Below are positions 50,920 to 59,648 of a DNA stretch of 64,000 nt, one piece after another. The stretch is taken from contig DATGQE010000066.1 of NCBI GenBank assembly GCA_035304345.1, forward strand, positions 1-64,000, given 5' to 3'. Position numbers and translations under genes: made by a program. Source of the stretch: IDS-8 sp035304345. Lineage in GTDB: Bacteria; Pseudomonadota; Gammaproteobacteria; Steroidobacterales; Woeseiaceae. The notes beneath the pieces are model-generated. The model was not told the origin of the DNA. It made no database searches and saw nothing but the letters and a program-made list of their open reading frames with translations. Positions within the stretch are counted from its first letter, which is position 1; each line of letters begins with the position of its first letter.

Positions 50920-53283
50920 GTGAATCCGTACGTCGTCAATTTGCAGGACCTTGGGATGGAGCACGTCGACATGGTCGGCGGCAAGAACGCATCCCTGGGG
51001 GAGATGATCGGAAAGCTCGGGGAGGTCGGGGTGCGCGTCCCCGGCGGATTCGCGACCACGGCGCAAGCCTATCGGGATTTCCTCGCGAGCGCCGGCCTCG
51101 ACCGGCGCATCGACGAGCAGCTTCGCGACCTGGATGTCGACGACATCGAGTCCCTGACTGCCGCCGGCCGCGCGATCCGGGGATGGATCGTCGAGACGCC
51201 GCTTCCCGAGCGGCTGCGCGACGAGCTTCGTACCGCGTGGGAGGCAATGAGCGACGGCCGTGACATACGCGTCGCCGTGCGCTCCTCGGCAACGGCCGAG
51301 GACCTTCCCGATGCCTCGTTCGCCGGACAGCAGGAAACGTTCCTGAACGTCCGCGGCTTCGACAACCTCGTCGACGCCCTGCACCAGGTATACGCGTCGC
51401 TTTTCAACGATCGCGCGATCGCCTACCGGGTGCACCAAGGCTTCGACCACTCGCAGGTCGCCCTGTCGGTCGGCGTGCAGTACATGGTGAGGAGCGATCT
51501 CGCCGCCTCCGGCGTGATGTTCACCCTCGACACCGAGTCCGGCTTCCGCAACGCCGTGTTCATCACGTCGTCGTACGGGCTGGGCGAAACCATCGTGCAG
51601 GGACAGGTGAACCCCGACGAGTTCTACGTCTACAAGCCCGGCCTCGAAAGCGGGCACTACCCGATCCTGCGCAAGAACCTGGGTAGCAAGGCCGTGAAGA
51701 TGGTCTTCAGCGACGACACGACGCCGGGCAAGACCGTCGAGACCGTGGACGTCGACCCGGCCGACAGCCAGCGCTTCTCGCTGACCGACGCCGAGATCAT
51801 CGAGCTTGCACGTACCGCCGTCACCATCGAGAAGCATTACGGGCGCCCCATGGACATCGAATGGGGCAAGGACGGCACGGACGGCAGGCTCTACATACTG
51901 CAGGCACGTCCCGAGACGGTGCAGAGCCGCAGTGGCCGCACGGTGCAACGGTTCACCCTCAAGGACCGCTCACGGGTGCTGTGCAAGGGACGCAGCATCG
52001 GCCAGAAGATCGGCTCCGGGACGGCAAAGGTCATCAAGCACGTGAGTGAGATGGGCCGGGTGCAGCAAGGCGATATCCTGGTCTCGGATATGACCGATCC
52101 CGACTGGGAGCCGATCATGAAGCGCGCCGCGGCCATCGTCACGAATCGCGGCGGACGCACCTGTCACGCCGCCATCATCGCGCGCGAGCTCGGCATTCCG
52201 GCGGTGGTCGGCTGCGGCACGGCGACCGAGGTGATCGAAGACGGCGCCGAGGTCACCGTGAGCTGTGCGGAAGGCGATGAGGGTTTCGTGTACGAAGGGC
52301 AGCTTCGTTTCGAGGAGACGGAGATCGAGCTGGATTCGCTGCCCGACATACCCGTCAAGATCATGATGAACGTCGGCAACCCCGACCGCGCTTTCGATTT
52401 CGCCAACATTCCCAACCACGGCGTGGGGCTCGCACGCCTCGAGTTCATCATCAACCGGATGATCGGGGTCCACCCGAACGCGCTCCTCGACTACGACAAG
52501 CTCGACCCGGACGTGCGTTCCGCGATCGACGAGCAGATGGCCGGCTACGACTCCCCCACCGGCTTCTTCGTCGACAAGCTGGCGGAAGGCATCGGCACGA
52601 TCGCCGCGGCATTCGCCCCCGAGCCCGTCATCGTCCGGCTGTCGGATTTCAAGACCAACGAGTACGCGAACCTGATCGGCGGCGAAGCTTACGAGCCGAA
52701 GGAAGAGAACCCGATGCTCGGCTTCCGCGGCGCCGGACGCTACGTCGCGGAGTCGTTCCGCCCCTGCTTCGAGCTGGAGTGCGCGGCCCTGCGCAAGGTG
52801 CGCGAGGACATGGGCCTGAAGAACGTGCAGGTCATGATCCCGTTCGTGCGCACCGTGGCGCAGGCACGCCAGGTGGTCGAGCTCCTCGAGGCGAACGGCC
52901 TGAAGCGCGGCGTCGACGGGCTGAAGGTCATCATGATGTGCGAGCTGCCGACGAATGCGCTGCTGGCGGACCGCTACCTCGAATACTTCGACGGCATGTC
53001 GATCGGCTCGAACGACATGACGCAACTCACGCTCGGCCTGGACCGCGATTCCGCGCTCGTCGCCGAGCTCTTCGACGAGCGCGACGACGCGGTCAAGGCG
53101 ATGCTGGAGATGGCCATCAAGGCATGCCGGGAGCGCGGCAAGTACATCGGCATCTGCGGCCAGGGCCCCTCGGACCACCCGGACCTGGCGCTGTGGCTGG
53201 TCGAGCAAGGCATCGAAAGCCTCTCGCTCAACCCGGACACGGTCGTGGAAACCTGGATGTTCCTGGCCGGCGAGGCCGTATAG
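50920..53283 (+). CDS. ppsA: Phosphoenolpyruvate synthase
   Basis: The 787-residue protein is PpsA: N-terminal nucleotide-binding domain (VGGKNASLGEMIGKL, AVRSSATAEDLPDASFAGQQETFLN). The swivelling phosphohistidine domain follows (ILVSDMTDPDWEPIMKRAAAIVTNRGGRTCHAAIIARELGIPAVVGCGTATEVI, catalytic His in GGRTCHAAI). The C-terminal PEP/pyruvate domain comes last (ECAALRKVREDMGLKNVQVMIPFVRTVAQARQVVELLEANGL, FDGMSIGSNDMTQLTLGLDRDS). It makes phosphoenolpyruvate from pyruvate and ATP for gluconeogenesis. The GTG start at 50920 follows GAAGGAG at 50903. A strong hairpin follows its stop. Regulation by PpsR is expected. Confidence 0.96.
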   Translation: MNPYVVNLQDLGMEHVDMVGGKNASLGEMIGKLGEVGVRVPGGFATTAQAYRDFLASAGLDRRIDEQLRDLDVDDIESLTAAGRAIRGWIVETPLPERLRDELRTAWEAMSDGRDIRVAVRSSATAEDLPDASFAGQQETFLNVRGFDNLVDALHQVYASLFNDRAIAYRVHQGFDHSQVALSVGVQYMVRSDLAASGVMFTLDTESGFRNAVFITSSYGLGETIVQGQVNPDEFYVYKPGLESGHYPILRKNLGSKAVKMVFSDDTTPGKTVETVDVDPADSQRFSLTDAEIIELARTAVTIEKHYGRPMDIEWGKDGTDGRLYILQARPETVQSRSGRTVQRFTLKDRSRVLCKGRSIGQKIGSGTAKVIKHVSEMGRVQQGDILVSDMTDPDWEPIMKRAAAIVTNRGGRTCHAAIIARELGIPAVVGCGTATEVIEDGAEVTVSCAEGDEGFVYEGQLRFEETEIELDSLPDIPVKIMMNVGNPDRAFDFANIPNHGVGLARLEFIINRMIGVHPNALLDYDKLDPDVRSAIDEQMAGYDSPTGFFVDKLAEGIGTIAAAFAPEPVIVRLSDFKTNEYANLIGGEAYEPKEENPMLGFRGAGRYVAESFRPCFELECAALRKVREDMGLKNVQVMIPFVRTVAQARQVVELLEANGLKRGVDGLKVIMMCELPTNALLADRYLEYFDGMSIGSNDMTQLTLGLDRDSALVAELFDERDDAVKAMLEMAIKACRERGKYIGICGQGPSDHPDLALWLVEQGIESLSLNPDTVVETWMFLAGEAV

Positions 53284-53311
53284 GAGCGGGAAGCGCGCGA
53301 CGTTCCCCCGC

Positions 53312-53341
53312 GCGGCGCGCCTCCCGGCGCGCCGCCTCTTT
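53312..53341 (+). terminator. Rho-independent terminator of ppsA
   Basis: A perfect 10-bp stem (GCGGCGCGCC with GGCGCGCCGC) with loop TCCC lies 28 bp after the ppsA stop, followed by CTCTTTC. The stem is strong and the T-tract short. It lies between ppsA and the convergent SH3-domain gene, whose stop it reaches. Confidence 0.7.
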
Positions 53342-54024
53342 CAGAACCGGTCGTAGCGCGAGCGGCGTTGCAGCCGAATGCGCGGCAGCCACAGGCCGAG
53401 CACGATGCCGATGAGCATCACGAGGCCGCCCGCCAGGAACCAGTTACGCGTCGTCTGCGTCCGGAGCTCGCGGTTCTCCTCCTCGAGGATGCCCACCCTG
53501 ATCTCGGTGTCGGTGAGCTGCTGCCTGAGCTCCCGGTTCTGGGAGTCGATCGCCAGCACGTTCGCAGCCGTCTCCCGGATGCGGGCGAGCTCGGCCTCGA
53601 GCGCCTGCTTCTCGCGCTGCAGGGATGCAACCTGCGCCCGCACGCTCTCGTACTCCCCGGTGAGCGCGGCGAGCTGTGCTCCGAGCGAGCTGCCCTCCGA
53701 TTGCGCGTCCGTGAGCTGGCGCGTGAGCCGCTCGAGCTGCTGCCGGGCCGGCGGCTCGTTCATGAGGTAACGCGTGAGCACCCACCCCTCGGTGCCGCCG
53801 GGCGTGGTGACGCGCGACCAGCCTTCCTGCTCGTCACGACCGATCAGCTCGAGCTGGGTTCCGGTCGGCAGCATGCGCGTGATGGCGTGACCGTTGCTCG
53901 GTCCCGTGCGCAAGGTGATCTCGAACTGGTCGGTGACCCAGACGGGCTCGGCCGCCGCCACGGACGCCAGCACGCATGCTGCCGCCACGAGCACCAGCCT
54001 GCGCACGATCCCTCTCTGCACCAT
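53341..54024 (-). CDS. SH3-domain membrane protein (TIGR04211 type, YgiM-like)
   Basis: The 227-residue protein has a signal peptide (RLVLVAAACVLASVAAAEP), a bacterial SH3 domain (WVTDQFEITLRTGPSNGHAITRMLPTGTQLELIGRDEQEGWSRVTTPGGTEGWVLTRYLMNEPPARQQL) and a long coiled coil (residues 100-185). A C-terminal membrane helix (NWFLAGGLVMLIGIVLGLWLP) and basic tail follow. This layout is the conserved gammaproteobacterial TIGR04211 protein (YgiM in E. coli). It is thought to bind cell-wall or periplasmic targets, but its function is unsettled. The ATG at 54024 is preferred; its ribosome site is weak. Confidence 0.86.
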   Translation of the reverse strand: MVQRGIVRRLVLVAAACVLASVAAAEPVWVTDQFEITLRTGPSNGHAITRMLPTGTQLELIGRDEQEGWSRVTTPGGTEGWVLTRYLMNEPPARQQLERLTRQLTDAQSEGSSLGAQLAALTGEYESVRAQVASLQREKQALEAELARIRETAANVLAIDSQNRELRQQLTDTEIRVGILEEENRELRTQTTRNWFLAGGLVMLIGIVLGLWLPRIRLQRRSRYDRF

Positions 54025-54098
54025 GTAAGTCGCCCGCAATCGAGTGCCGCAACTATAAGACATCGCCCGGGGAGCGTGCCAGCAGGACGGCGCTCGCG

Positions 54099-54722
54099 TC
54101 AGCCTCGGGGAGAGTCACCGGCGCCCGCGATGACCTTCTCCCAAACGGCGACGTGATTGTTCGCCGGCATCGCGTACAGCCGGACGCGCTCGAGGCCGGC
54201 GGAGGCGCCGAACCGGTCGAGATCCGCGAGATCGCGCACGCCCATGGCGGGATCGCGCTGCCTGAGCGCTTCGTCGAACTCCGCGTTGCTCGGGCTCGTG
54301 TACCGGCCGTCGAAACGGAACGGGCCGTACAGGCAGAACACCCCGCCCTGCTCCAGCACGTGACCGACGAGCGCGAACATCGCGCGCACCGCGTCGATGT
54401 CCATGATGTGTGCGGTGTTGGCCGAGAACACCGCGTCGTAGCTGCCGGCAGGCAGCTCGGCGGTGCGCACGTCGAGCGCCAGCGGCGGCCGCACGTTTGC
54501 GAGCTGCTCCCCTGCCAGCCACGCGCCGATCGCGGCGTGCTGCGCGGGCAGGTCGCTCGTCTGCCACTCGAGGTGCGGCAGGGCTTTCCCGAACCAGACG
54601 GCGTGCTGCCCGGTTCCGGACCCGATCTCGAGGACCCGCGAGCGCTGCCGGAGCTCCTCGCGCAGCACCTCCAGGATCGGATGCCGGTTGCGCTCCGCCG
54701 CCGGCGACGTCGGGAGCGTCAC
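54099..54722 (-). CDS. DUF938 family SAM-dependent methyltransferase-like protein
   Basis: The 207-residue protein matches DUF938: SPAAERNRHPILEVLREELRQRSRVLEIGSGTGQHAVWFGKALPHLEWQTSDL, then NTAHIMDIDAVRAMFALVGHVLEQGGVFCLYGPFRFDGRYTSPSNAEFDEALRQRDPAMGVRDL. The motif VLEIGSGTGQHA is the S-adenosylmethionine site. The acceptor is unknown. The GTG start at 54722 overlaps the stop of orn by 4 bp (GTGA), so it is translated together with orn. Confidence 0.86.
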   Translation of the reverse strand: MTLPTSPAAERNRHPILEVLREELRQRSRVLEIGSGTGQHAVWFGKALPHLEWQTSDLPAQHAAIGAWLAGEQLANVRPPLALDVRTAELPAGSYDAVFSANTAHIMDIDAVRAMFALVGHVLEQGGVFCLYGPFRFDGRYTSPSNAEFDEALRQRDPAMGVRDLADLDRFGASAGLERVRLYAMPANNHVAVWEKVIAGAGDSPRG

Positions 54723-55285
54723 GGGCTTCCGGCGGCGACGTGAGGTGCGAACAGCATGCGGCGATACCAGGCGAGCTCCGCGATCGAATCGCGGATGTCC
54801 GCGAGCGCCCTGTGCGTCGACTCCTTCGTGAACCCGGCCGCGATCTCCGGCGCCCAGCGCTGCGCCAGGATTTTCAACGTGCTGACGTCGAGGTTGCGGT
54901 AATGGAAGTAGGCTTCGAGCTCGGGCATCTGCCGCGCCAGGAAGCGCCGGTCCTGGCAGATGCTGTTCCCGCACATCGGCGATACGCCCTCGTTGACGTG
55001 CCGGCGCAGGAACTCGAGCGTCATGCGCTCCGCTTCCGCCAGCCCGATCGTGCTCTCGCGCACCCGCGCGATGAGCCCGGACGCGTTGTGTTGCCGCGTG
55101 TTCCATTCATCCATCGCCTGGAGGACGCTCTCGGGCTGGTGAATGGCGAGCACGGGACCTTCCGCCACCTCGTTGAGCTGCTCGTCGGTCACGATGGTCG
55201 CGATCTCGATGATGTGATCGGTCATCGTGTTCAACCCGGTCATTTCCAGGTCGATCCAGATGAAGTTGGTGAGGGGGTTCGACAT
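54719..55285 (-). CDS. orn: Oligoribonuclease
   Basis: The 188-residue protein matches Orn: NFIWIDLEMTGLNTMTDHIIEIATIVTDEQLNEVAEGPVLAIHQPESVLQAMDEWNTRQHNASGLIARV, SPMCGNSICQDRRFLARQMPELEAYFHYRNLDVSTLKILAQRWAPEI and STHRALADIRDSIAEL. The DEDDh residues (Asp12, Glu14, the later Asp and His/Asp) are all there. Orn degrades 2-5-nt RNAs and is essential in many gammaproteobacteria. It is divergent from rsgA, as in E. coli. Confidence 0.95.
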   Translation of the reverse strand: MSNPLTNFIWIDLEMTGLNTMTDHIIEIATIVTDEQLNEVAEGPVLAIHQPESVLQAMDEWNTRQHNASGLIARVRESTIGLAEAERMTLEFLRRHVNEGVSPMCGNSICQDRRFLARQMPELEAYFHYRNLDVSTLKILAQRWAPEIAAGFTKESTHRALADIRDSIAELAWYRRMLFAPHVAAGSP

Positions 55286-55382
55286 GGGAGCGCTCGATTC
55301 TACTGGATTCCCGCATCCCGATGAAACGGCCCCCGCGCCCCCGCGGGTGCGCGGCCCGCGGGCCGGAGGCATACTTGCGGCG

Positions 55383-56306
55383 ATGCCGGGCGCAGACAGC
55401 CGAACCCATTCCGCAGCCGGACCCGCGCGAGTCGTCGCGACGTTCGGGCGTCGCTTCACGCTGGCCCTCCCGGACGGTCGCGAGGTATCGGCGCGCGTGA
55501 AGGGGCGCCGACTGCATCCGGTGTGCGGCGACCTCGTCGATGCCGAGCCGCTGGAGCACGACCCCGAGTGGGTGATCGTCGCGATCCGGCCGCGCAGGAA
55601 CGAGCTGACGCGCCCGAACCTGCGCGGCCGGGTGGAGGTGCTCGCCGCGAACCTGGATGCGATCGTCGTCGTCACGGCAGACCTGCCGCCGCCCGACTGG
55701 TTCATCGTCGACCGGTACCTGTGCGCGGCCGAGCTGATGGGCGTGGTGTCGGCGGTCGCTTTCAACAAGATCGACCTCGGCGAGCTGCATCCCGCCTCTG
55801 CCCGGGCACTCGAGGAATACCGGGAAGCGGGCTACGTCATCCTGCACACGAGCGCGCGCGAGGGCCTCGGGGTCGACGCCCTCCTCGATTTCCTGGCCGG
55901 CCGCCGCGGCATCCTCGTCGGGCAGTCGGGCGTCGGCAAATCCAGCCTGGTCAACCGGCTGGTCGAGCGCAGCCTGCTCCCGACCGCCGAGATCTCGGAG
56001 AAGCGCCGCGAAGGGCGGCACACGACCGTGAGCTCGGTGATGGTGGCGCTGCCGAACGGCGGCGCCGTGATCGATTCACCGGGGGTGCGCGACTATGCGC
56101 CCGCCGTCGCGGAGCCCGCGGAGGTCGCGCGCGGCTATCGCGAGATCGCGGCCGCCGCACCTCACTGTCGCTTTACGGACTGCCGGCACCTGCGCGAGCC
56201 GGATTGCGCCGTCAAGGAGCGCGTGGAGCAAGGTGCGATCAGCAGCCGGCGGTACGAGAGCTACCGGCGCCTGCTGGCGCTGGCGGAACGCCTCGATCGG
56301 CCCTAG
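55383..56306 (+). CDS. rsgA: Ribosome small-subunit GTPase RsgA
   Basis: The 307-residue protein has an N-terminal OB fold (RVVATFGRRFTLALPDGREVSARVKGRRLHPVCGDLVD). The permuted GTPase follows, with G4 first (NKID), then the P-loop GQSGVGKSSLVN and G3 DSPG. The zinc-binding C-terminal motif is HCRFTDCRHLREPDC. It assists late 30S assembly. ATG 55383 lies about 13 bp after GGAGG. An in-frame upstream extension to 55227 is antisense to the start of orn and rejected. The divergent orn neighbour matches the common gammaproteobacterial order. Confidence 0.94.
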   Translation: MPGADSRTHSAAGPARVVATFGRRFTLALPDGREVSARVKGRRLHPVCGDLVDAEPLEHDPEWVIVAIRPRRNELTRPNLRGRVEVLAANLDAIVVVTADLPPPDWFIVDRYLCAAELMGVVSAVAFNKIDLGELHPASARALEEYREAGYVILHTSAREGLGVDALLDFLAGRRGILVGQSGVGKSSLVNRLVERSLLPTAEISEKRREGRHTTVSSVMVALPNGGAVIDSPGVRDYAPAVAEPAEVARGYREIAAAAPHCRFTDCRHLREPDCAVKERVEQGAISSRRYESYRRLLALAERLDRP

Positions 56307-56371
56307 GCGGCCCTGATCGACGCCAGGCGGCCCCGGCGTACCCGCCGGCTGCCGCTACCCGACCTCGCCTC

Positions 56372-56722
56372 TCAGCCCGGCGGCCAGCGGAAAGCCCGGC
56401 CCCCGAGCACGTGCAGGTGGATGTGGAAGACCGACTGCCCGGCGCCTTCGCCGCAGTTCATGACCACGCGATAGCCGCTTTCGTCGACGCCCTCGCTCTT
56501 CGCGACCTCCGCTGCCACGAGGAACAGCCTGCCGGCGGTCTCCGCGTCCTCTGCTCCCAGGTCGTTGATCGTCGCGACGTGCTTGCGCGGGATCACCAGC
56601 ACGTGGGTGGGGGCCTGCGGGTTCAGGTCCCGGAACGCCACGATGCGCTCGTCCCGGTAGACGATGTTCGACTCGATCTCACCCGCGGCGATCTTGCAGA
56701 AGATGCAGCTCGGTTCCGGCAT
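56372..56722 (-). CDS. hinT: HIT-family purine nucleoside phosphoramidase-like protein (HinT)
   Basis: The 116-residue protein matches Hint/HIT hydrolases: MPEPSCIFCKIAAGEIESNIVYRDERIVAFRDLNPQAPTHVLVIPRKHVATINDL, then YRVVMNCGEGAGQSVFHIHLHVLGGRAF, where HIHLHV is the histidine triad. The ATG is preceded by a run of purine-rich ribosome sequence (GGAGGAGGGAGAGG). It lies downstream of recR on the same strand by about 80 bp. Confidence 0.93.
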   Translation of the reverse strand: MPEPSCIFCKIAAGEIESNIVYRDERIVAFRDLNPQAPTHVLVIPRKHVATINDLGAEDAETAGRLFLVAAEVAKSEGVDESGYRVVMNCGEGAGQSVFHIHLHVLGGRAFRWPPG

Positions 56723-56801
56723 GTCCTCTCCCTCCTCCTTCCGGCTCGACCGCGCGAAGCGCACGCGCGCTCCGCGCCGTCGGCAACCCGCGATGCGGCT
56801 C

Positions 56802-57401
56802 CTACACCACGCTGCGGCGCCCGAGGAACGCGTGCGACAGGGTGCCGCCGTCGACGTACTCGAGCTCGCCGCCGAGCGGCACGCCATGCGCGATGCGGCT
56901 CACGGGCACTTCGTAGCGCGCGGCCATCTCGGCGACGAAGTGCGCCGTCGCGTCGCCCTCCACGGTCGGGTTGGTCGCGATGATGACTTCCTGGAAGCGC
57001 TCGGAAGCCAGCCGGCTCTCGAGCTCGTCCAGCCCGAGCTCGCGCGGGCCGATGCCGTCGAGCGGCGACAGGTGTCCCATGAGCACGAAGTACAGGCCTC
57101 GATAACCGGTCGCATCCTCGACCGCCATGACGTCCGCTGGCGATTCGACGATGCACAGCGTCGAGGCGTCGCGCCCGGCCGATGCGCAGATGTCGCAGAC
57201 GTCCTGCTCCGTGAGCATGCGGCAGCGACGGCAGTGGCGGATGCCCGCGACCGCCTCGGCCAGCGCCTGGGACAGCCGTTCCGCCCCGGCGCGGTCCCGC
57301 TCCATCAGGTGGAACGCGATCCGCTGCGCCGACTTCCGGCCGATGCCGGGCATGCAGCGCAAAGCCTCGATCAGGCGGACGAGAAGCGGAGAGAAGGCCA
57401 C
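56802..57401 (-). CDS. recR: Recombination mediator RecR
   Basis: The 199-residue protein matches RecR. The N-terminal helix-hairpin-helix starts SPLLVRLIEALRCMPGIGRKSAQRIAFHLMERDR. The C4 zinc finger is CRRCRMLTEQDVCDIC, and the Toprim domain is LCIVESPADVMAVEDATGYRGLYFVLMGHLSPLDGIGPRELGLDEL. With RecF and RecO it loads RecA on gapped DNA. It overlaps no gene but lies 4 bp after ybaB in the dnaX-ybaB-recR order. Confidence 0.95.
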   Translation of the reverse strand: MAFSPLLVRLIEALRCMPGIGRKSAQRIAFHLMERDRAGAERLSQALAEAVAGIRHCRRCRMLTEQDVCDICASAGRDASTLCIVESPADVMAVEDATGYRGLYFVLMGHLSPLDGIGPRELGLDELESRLASERFQEVIIATNPTVEGDATAHFVAEMAARYEVPVSRIAHGVPLGGELEYVDGGTLSHAFLGRRSVV

Positions 57402-57405
57402 GCCG

Positions 57406-57729
57406 CTAGAACGGTAGCTTCAACCCGGGAGGCAGGCTGAGGCCGCCGGCGATACCCGCGAACCGCTCCTGGACGGCCTTGTCGGCACGCCGCACCGCAT
57501 CGTTGAAGGCCGCGACCAGCAGGTCCTCCAGCATTTCCTTGTCGTCCCCGACCAGGCTGTCGTCGATCTCGATCGAGCGCACGTCGTGCTTCCCGGTCAT
57601 GGTGATGCGCACCATGCCGCCGCCGGATTCGCCGGTGACCTCCATCCTGGCGATCTCTTCCTGCGCCTTCTGCATCTCGGCCTGCATCTGCTGGGCCTGC
57701 TTCATGAGCTGCCCAATGCCACCTTTCAT
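57406..57729 (-). CDS. ybaB: YbaB/EbfC nucleoid-associated protein
   Basis: The 107-residue protein is YbaB: IGQLMKQAQQMQAEMQKAQEEIARMEVTGESGGGMVRITMTGKHDVRSIEIDDSLVGDDKEMLEDLLVAAFNDAVRRADKAVQERFAGIAGGLSLPPG. It is a small DNA-binding dimer. Its start overlaps the dnaX stop by 4 bp (ATGA), the usual arrangement. Confidence 0.94.
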   Translation of the reverse strand: MKGGIGQLMKQAQQMQAEMQKAQEEIARMEVTGESGGGMVRITMTGKHDVRSIEIDDSLVGDDKEMLEDLLVAAFNDAVRRADKAVQERFAGIAGGLSLPPGLKLPF

Positions 57730-59348
57730 CCGTTCCTCCTGCCCTGTCGCCCGCCGTCCACCAGCTCGATCGAATCGGCGTGCAGCTCGGCTCCGAACAT
57801 GTCCTTGAGCGCGCGGACGTTGGGATCGGATTCCAGTGACTCCCGCGCGGCCTCGAGCCTTTCGTCGTCCAGCCTCGCCTTCTCCTGCATGGGCGTCTCG
57901 ACCGTCGGACGGCCCACTTTGATGTCGACCTGCAAAGGCTCCCCGAAGCGCTTGGACAGCGCGGCGGCCAATTCATTCTGGCGCGCGCGCGTCAGCAGCG
58001 ACTCGGAGCGGCTGTCGAGCTCGAGGTGGATCACGTTGCCCTTGCGGCGCAGGTACGCGCAATTCGCGGCGAGCAGCTTGGCTGCGCCGTTGAGCTCCAG
58101 TTCCGGGATCAGCCGCGCCCAGTCCGGTGTCTGCCACGGCGTGGCCAGCGGCACGGTGCTGGCGCGAGGTGCCTGCTCAGCCGCCGCGCCGCGCGCGGGC
58201 GCGGCCTGCGCCTTTCCCGCGGCAGCCGCCGCCGGCGGCGCCGCCTCCGCCGCGTCACCGGACGTCACCGGCCGGAACGCCAGCATGCGCAGCAGCGTCA
58301 TTTCCACCCCGGTCCGCGGGTCCGGGGCAAGCACCAGGTCACGCTTGCCGGTGATCGCGAGCTGGTACCAGAGCTGCACGTCCTCCGCCGGCAGCGCGGC
58401 CGACAGCGCCTCGAGCTCGGCTTCGGCAAGCTCGTCCTCCCGGTTGCCGCCGCCCACGGCCTGGTACACGGCCACGCGTTGCAGCAGGCGCGCGAGGTCG
58501 TCGAGCAGCCGCGCGTAGTCGGGCGCCTGCTCGTCGATCGCGGCGATCGCGTCGAGGAGACCGGGAGCGTCCCCGGCCGCGAGCAGCTTGAGGAGCTTCG
58601 CCACGTGCCCCCGCTCGATCGTGCCGAGCATCGCCGCGACCAGCTCCTCGCGCAGCTCGCCGCCGCAGTGCGCGACGGCGTGGTCCAGCAGGCTCAGCGC
58701 GTCGCGCAGGCTGCCGTCGGCGGCGCGTGCGATCAGGGCCAGCGACGCCGCGTCCGTGTCGATCGACTCCTCGCGGCAGATGTGCTCCAGGCGCTCGCGT
58801 ATCAGCGCCGGCGTGAGCCGTTTCAGGTTGAACTGCAGGCAGCGCGACAGCACCGTCACGGGCAGCTTCTGCGGGTCGGTGGTCGCGAACAGGAACTTCA
58901 CGTGCGGCGGCGGCTCCTCCAGCGTCTTCAGCAACGCGTTGAAGGAGTGCTTCGACAGCATGTGCACTTCGTCGATCAGGTAGATCTTGAAGCGCCCGCG
59001 CGCCGGCGTGTACTGCACGTTGTCCAGCAGCTCGCGCGTGTCGTCCACCTTGGTCTTCGAAGCCGCGTCGACCTCTATCAGGTCCACGAAGCGGCCCTCG
59101 TCGATCTCGCGGCAGGCGCTGCACACCCCGCAGGGCGACGGGGTGATGCCCGTCTCGCAATTCAGGGCCTTGGCCAGGATCCGGGCGATCGTGGTCTTGC
59201 CCACGCCGCGCGTCCCCGTGAACAGGTAGGCATGGTGCAGTCGCCCGCTCTCCAGCGCGTTCGCCAGCGCGGTCAGGACGTGCTCCTGGCCCGTGGTTTC
59301 AGCGAAGTTCCGGGGGCGCCATTTGCGCGCGAGAACGAGATAACTCAT
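57726..59348 (-). CDS. dnaX: DNA polymerase III tau/gamma subunit
   Basis: The 540-residue protein starts SYLVLARKWRPRNFAETTGQEHVLTALANALESGRLHHAYLFTGTRGVGKTTIARILAKALNCETGITPSPCGVCSACREI, with the Walker A loop and four-cysteine zinc module. DEVHMLSKHSFNALLKTLEEPPPHVKFLFATTDPQKLPVTVLSRCLQF follows, then the C-terminal tau region with an Ala/Pro linker at about 375-410. It loads the sliding clamp and couples the replisome. No A-AAA-AAG slippery heptamer occurs in the GC-rich linker, so a gamma form made by E. coli-style frameshifting is not supported. The SRP RNA gene lies just upstream. Confidence 0.95.
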   Translation of the reverse strand: MSYLVLARKWRPRNFAETTGQEHVLTALANALESGRLHHAYLFTGTRGVGKTTIARILAKALNCETGITPSPCGVCSACREIDEGRFVDLIEVDAASKTKVDDTRELLDNVQYTPARGRFKIYLIDEVHMLSKHSFNALLKTLEEPPPHVKFLFATTDPQKLPVTVLSRCLQFNLKRLTPALIRERLEHICREESIDTDAASLALIARAADGSLRDALSLLDHAVAHCGGELREELVAAMLGTIERGHVAKLLKLLAAGDAPGLLDAIAAIDEQAPDYARLLDDLARLLQRVAVYQAVGGGNREDELAEAELEALSAALPAEDVQLWYQLAITGKRDLVLAPDPRTGVEMTLLRMLAFRPVTSGDAAEAAPPAAAAAGKAQAAPARGAAAEQAPRASTVPLATPWQTPDWARLIPELELNGAAKLLAANCAYLRRKGNVIHLELDSRSESLLTRARQNELAAALSKRFGEPLQVDIKVGRPTVETPMQEKARLDDERLEAARESLESDPNVRALKDMFGAELHADSIELVDGGRQGRRNG

Positions 59349-59406
59349 CAGGGGCTTCGGGTACCTCGGCCGGCGTGTCTCTCTCGCGACGGTCCAAAAA
59401 CGAGAC

Positions 59407-59512
59407 GGCCCGCGCCAGCACGTCCCCGGCACCCGGTGTCACCGCTGCCGCTGCTCCCTTCCGGGCCTGACGGGGTTCACGGCTGACCGTCGCGGGGAAA
59501 CCGACGCGGACC
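59407..59512 (-). ncRNA. ffs: 4.5S-type signal recognition particle RNA
   Basis: The minus strand from 59512 reads a 5' GGTCCGCG that pairs with CGCGGGCC at the 3' end (one G-U). It contains the universal SRP core near 59450-59475: GTCAGGCCCGGAAGGGAGCAGC. This gives an about 106-nt small bacterial SRP RNA, folding to one long hairpin that binds Ffh. A T-run (TTTTT at 59400-59396) follows within a few bases of the 3' end. A -10 sequence lies 7 bp before the 5' end. The dnaX gene follows on the same strand, the order seen in many proteobacteria. Confidence 0.92.
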
Positions 59513-59519
59513 GCGCGCA

Positions 59520-59525
59520 ATTATC
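59520..59525 (-). promoter_or_regulatory. -10 element of the SRP RNA promoter
   Basis: GATAAT (minus strand) ends 7 bp upstream of the inferred RNA start, the right distance for sigma-70. A TTGCGG about 18 bp farther upstream could be the -35. It matches the stable-RNA promoter expected here. Confidence 0.5.
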
Positions 59526-59648
59526 GCCGAGCCGCCACCCGTCCCGCAAATCGACGGTCGGAGGCCGGAACGAAACGGCCCGCCACGGCGCAAGTGCTAT
59601 CCTTGCAGCATTTTTCAGCGAAGCGACCGGGAACCCCCAGGAACCGCC

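Noticed and set aside
57726..59348. Programmed frameshift in dnaX to make gamma
   Set aside because: No A-rich slippery heptamer or equivalent is seen in the GC-rich linker region.
58026..59486. Long plus-strand open frame over dnaX and the SRP RNA
   Set aside because: Antisense to dnaX, and it would run through the SRP RNA gene.
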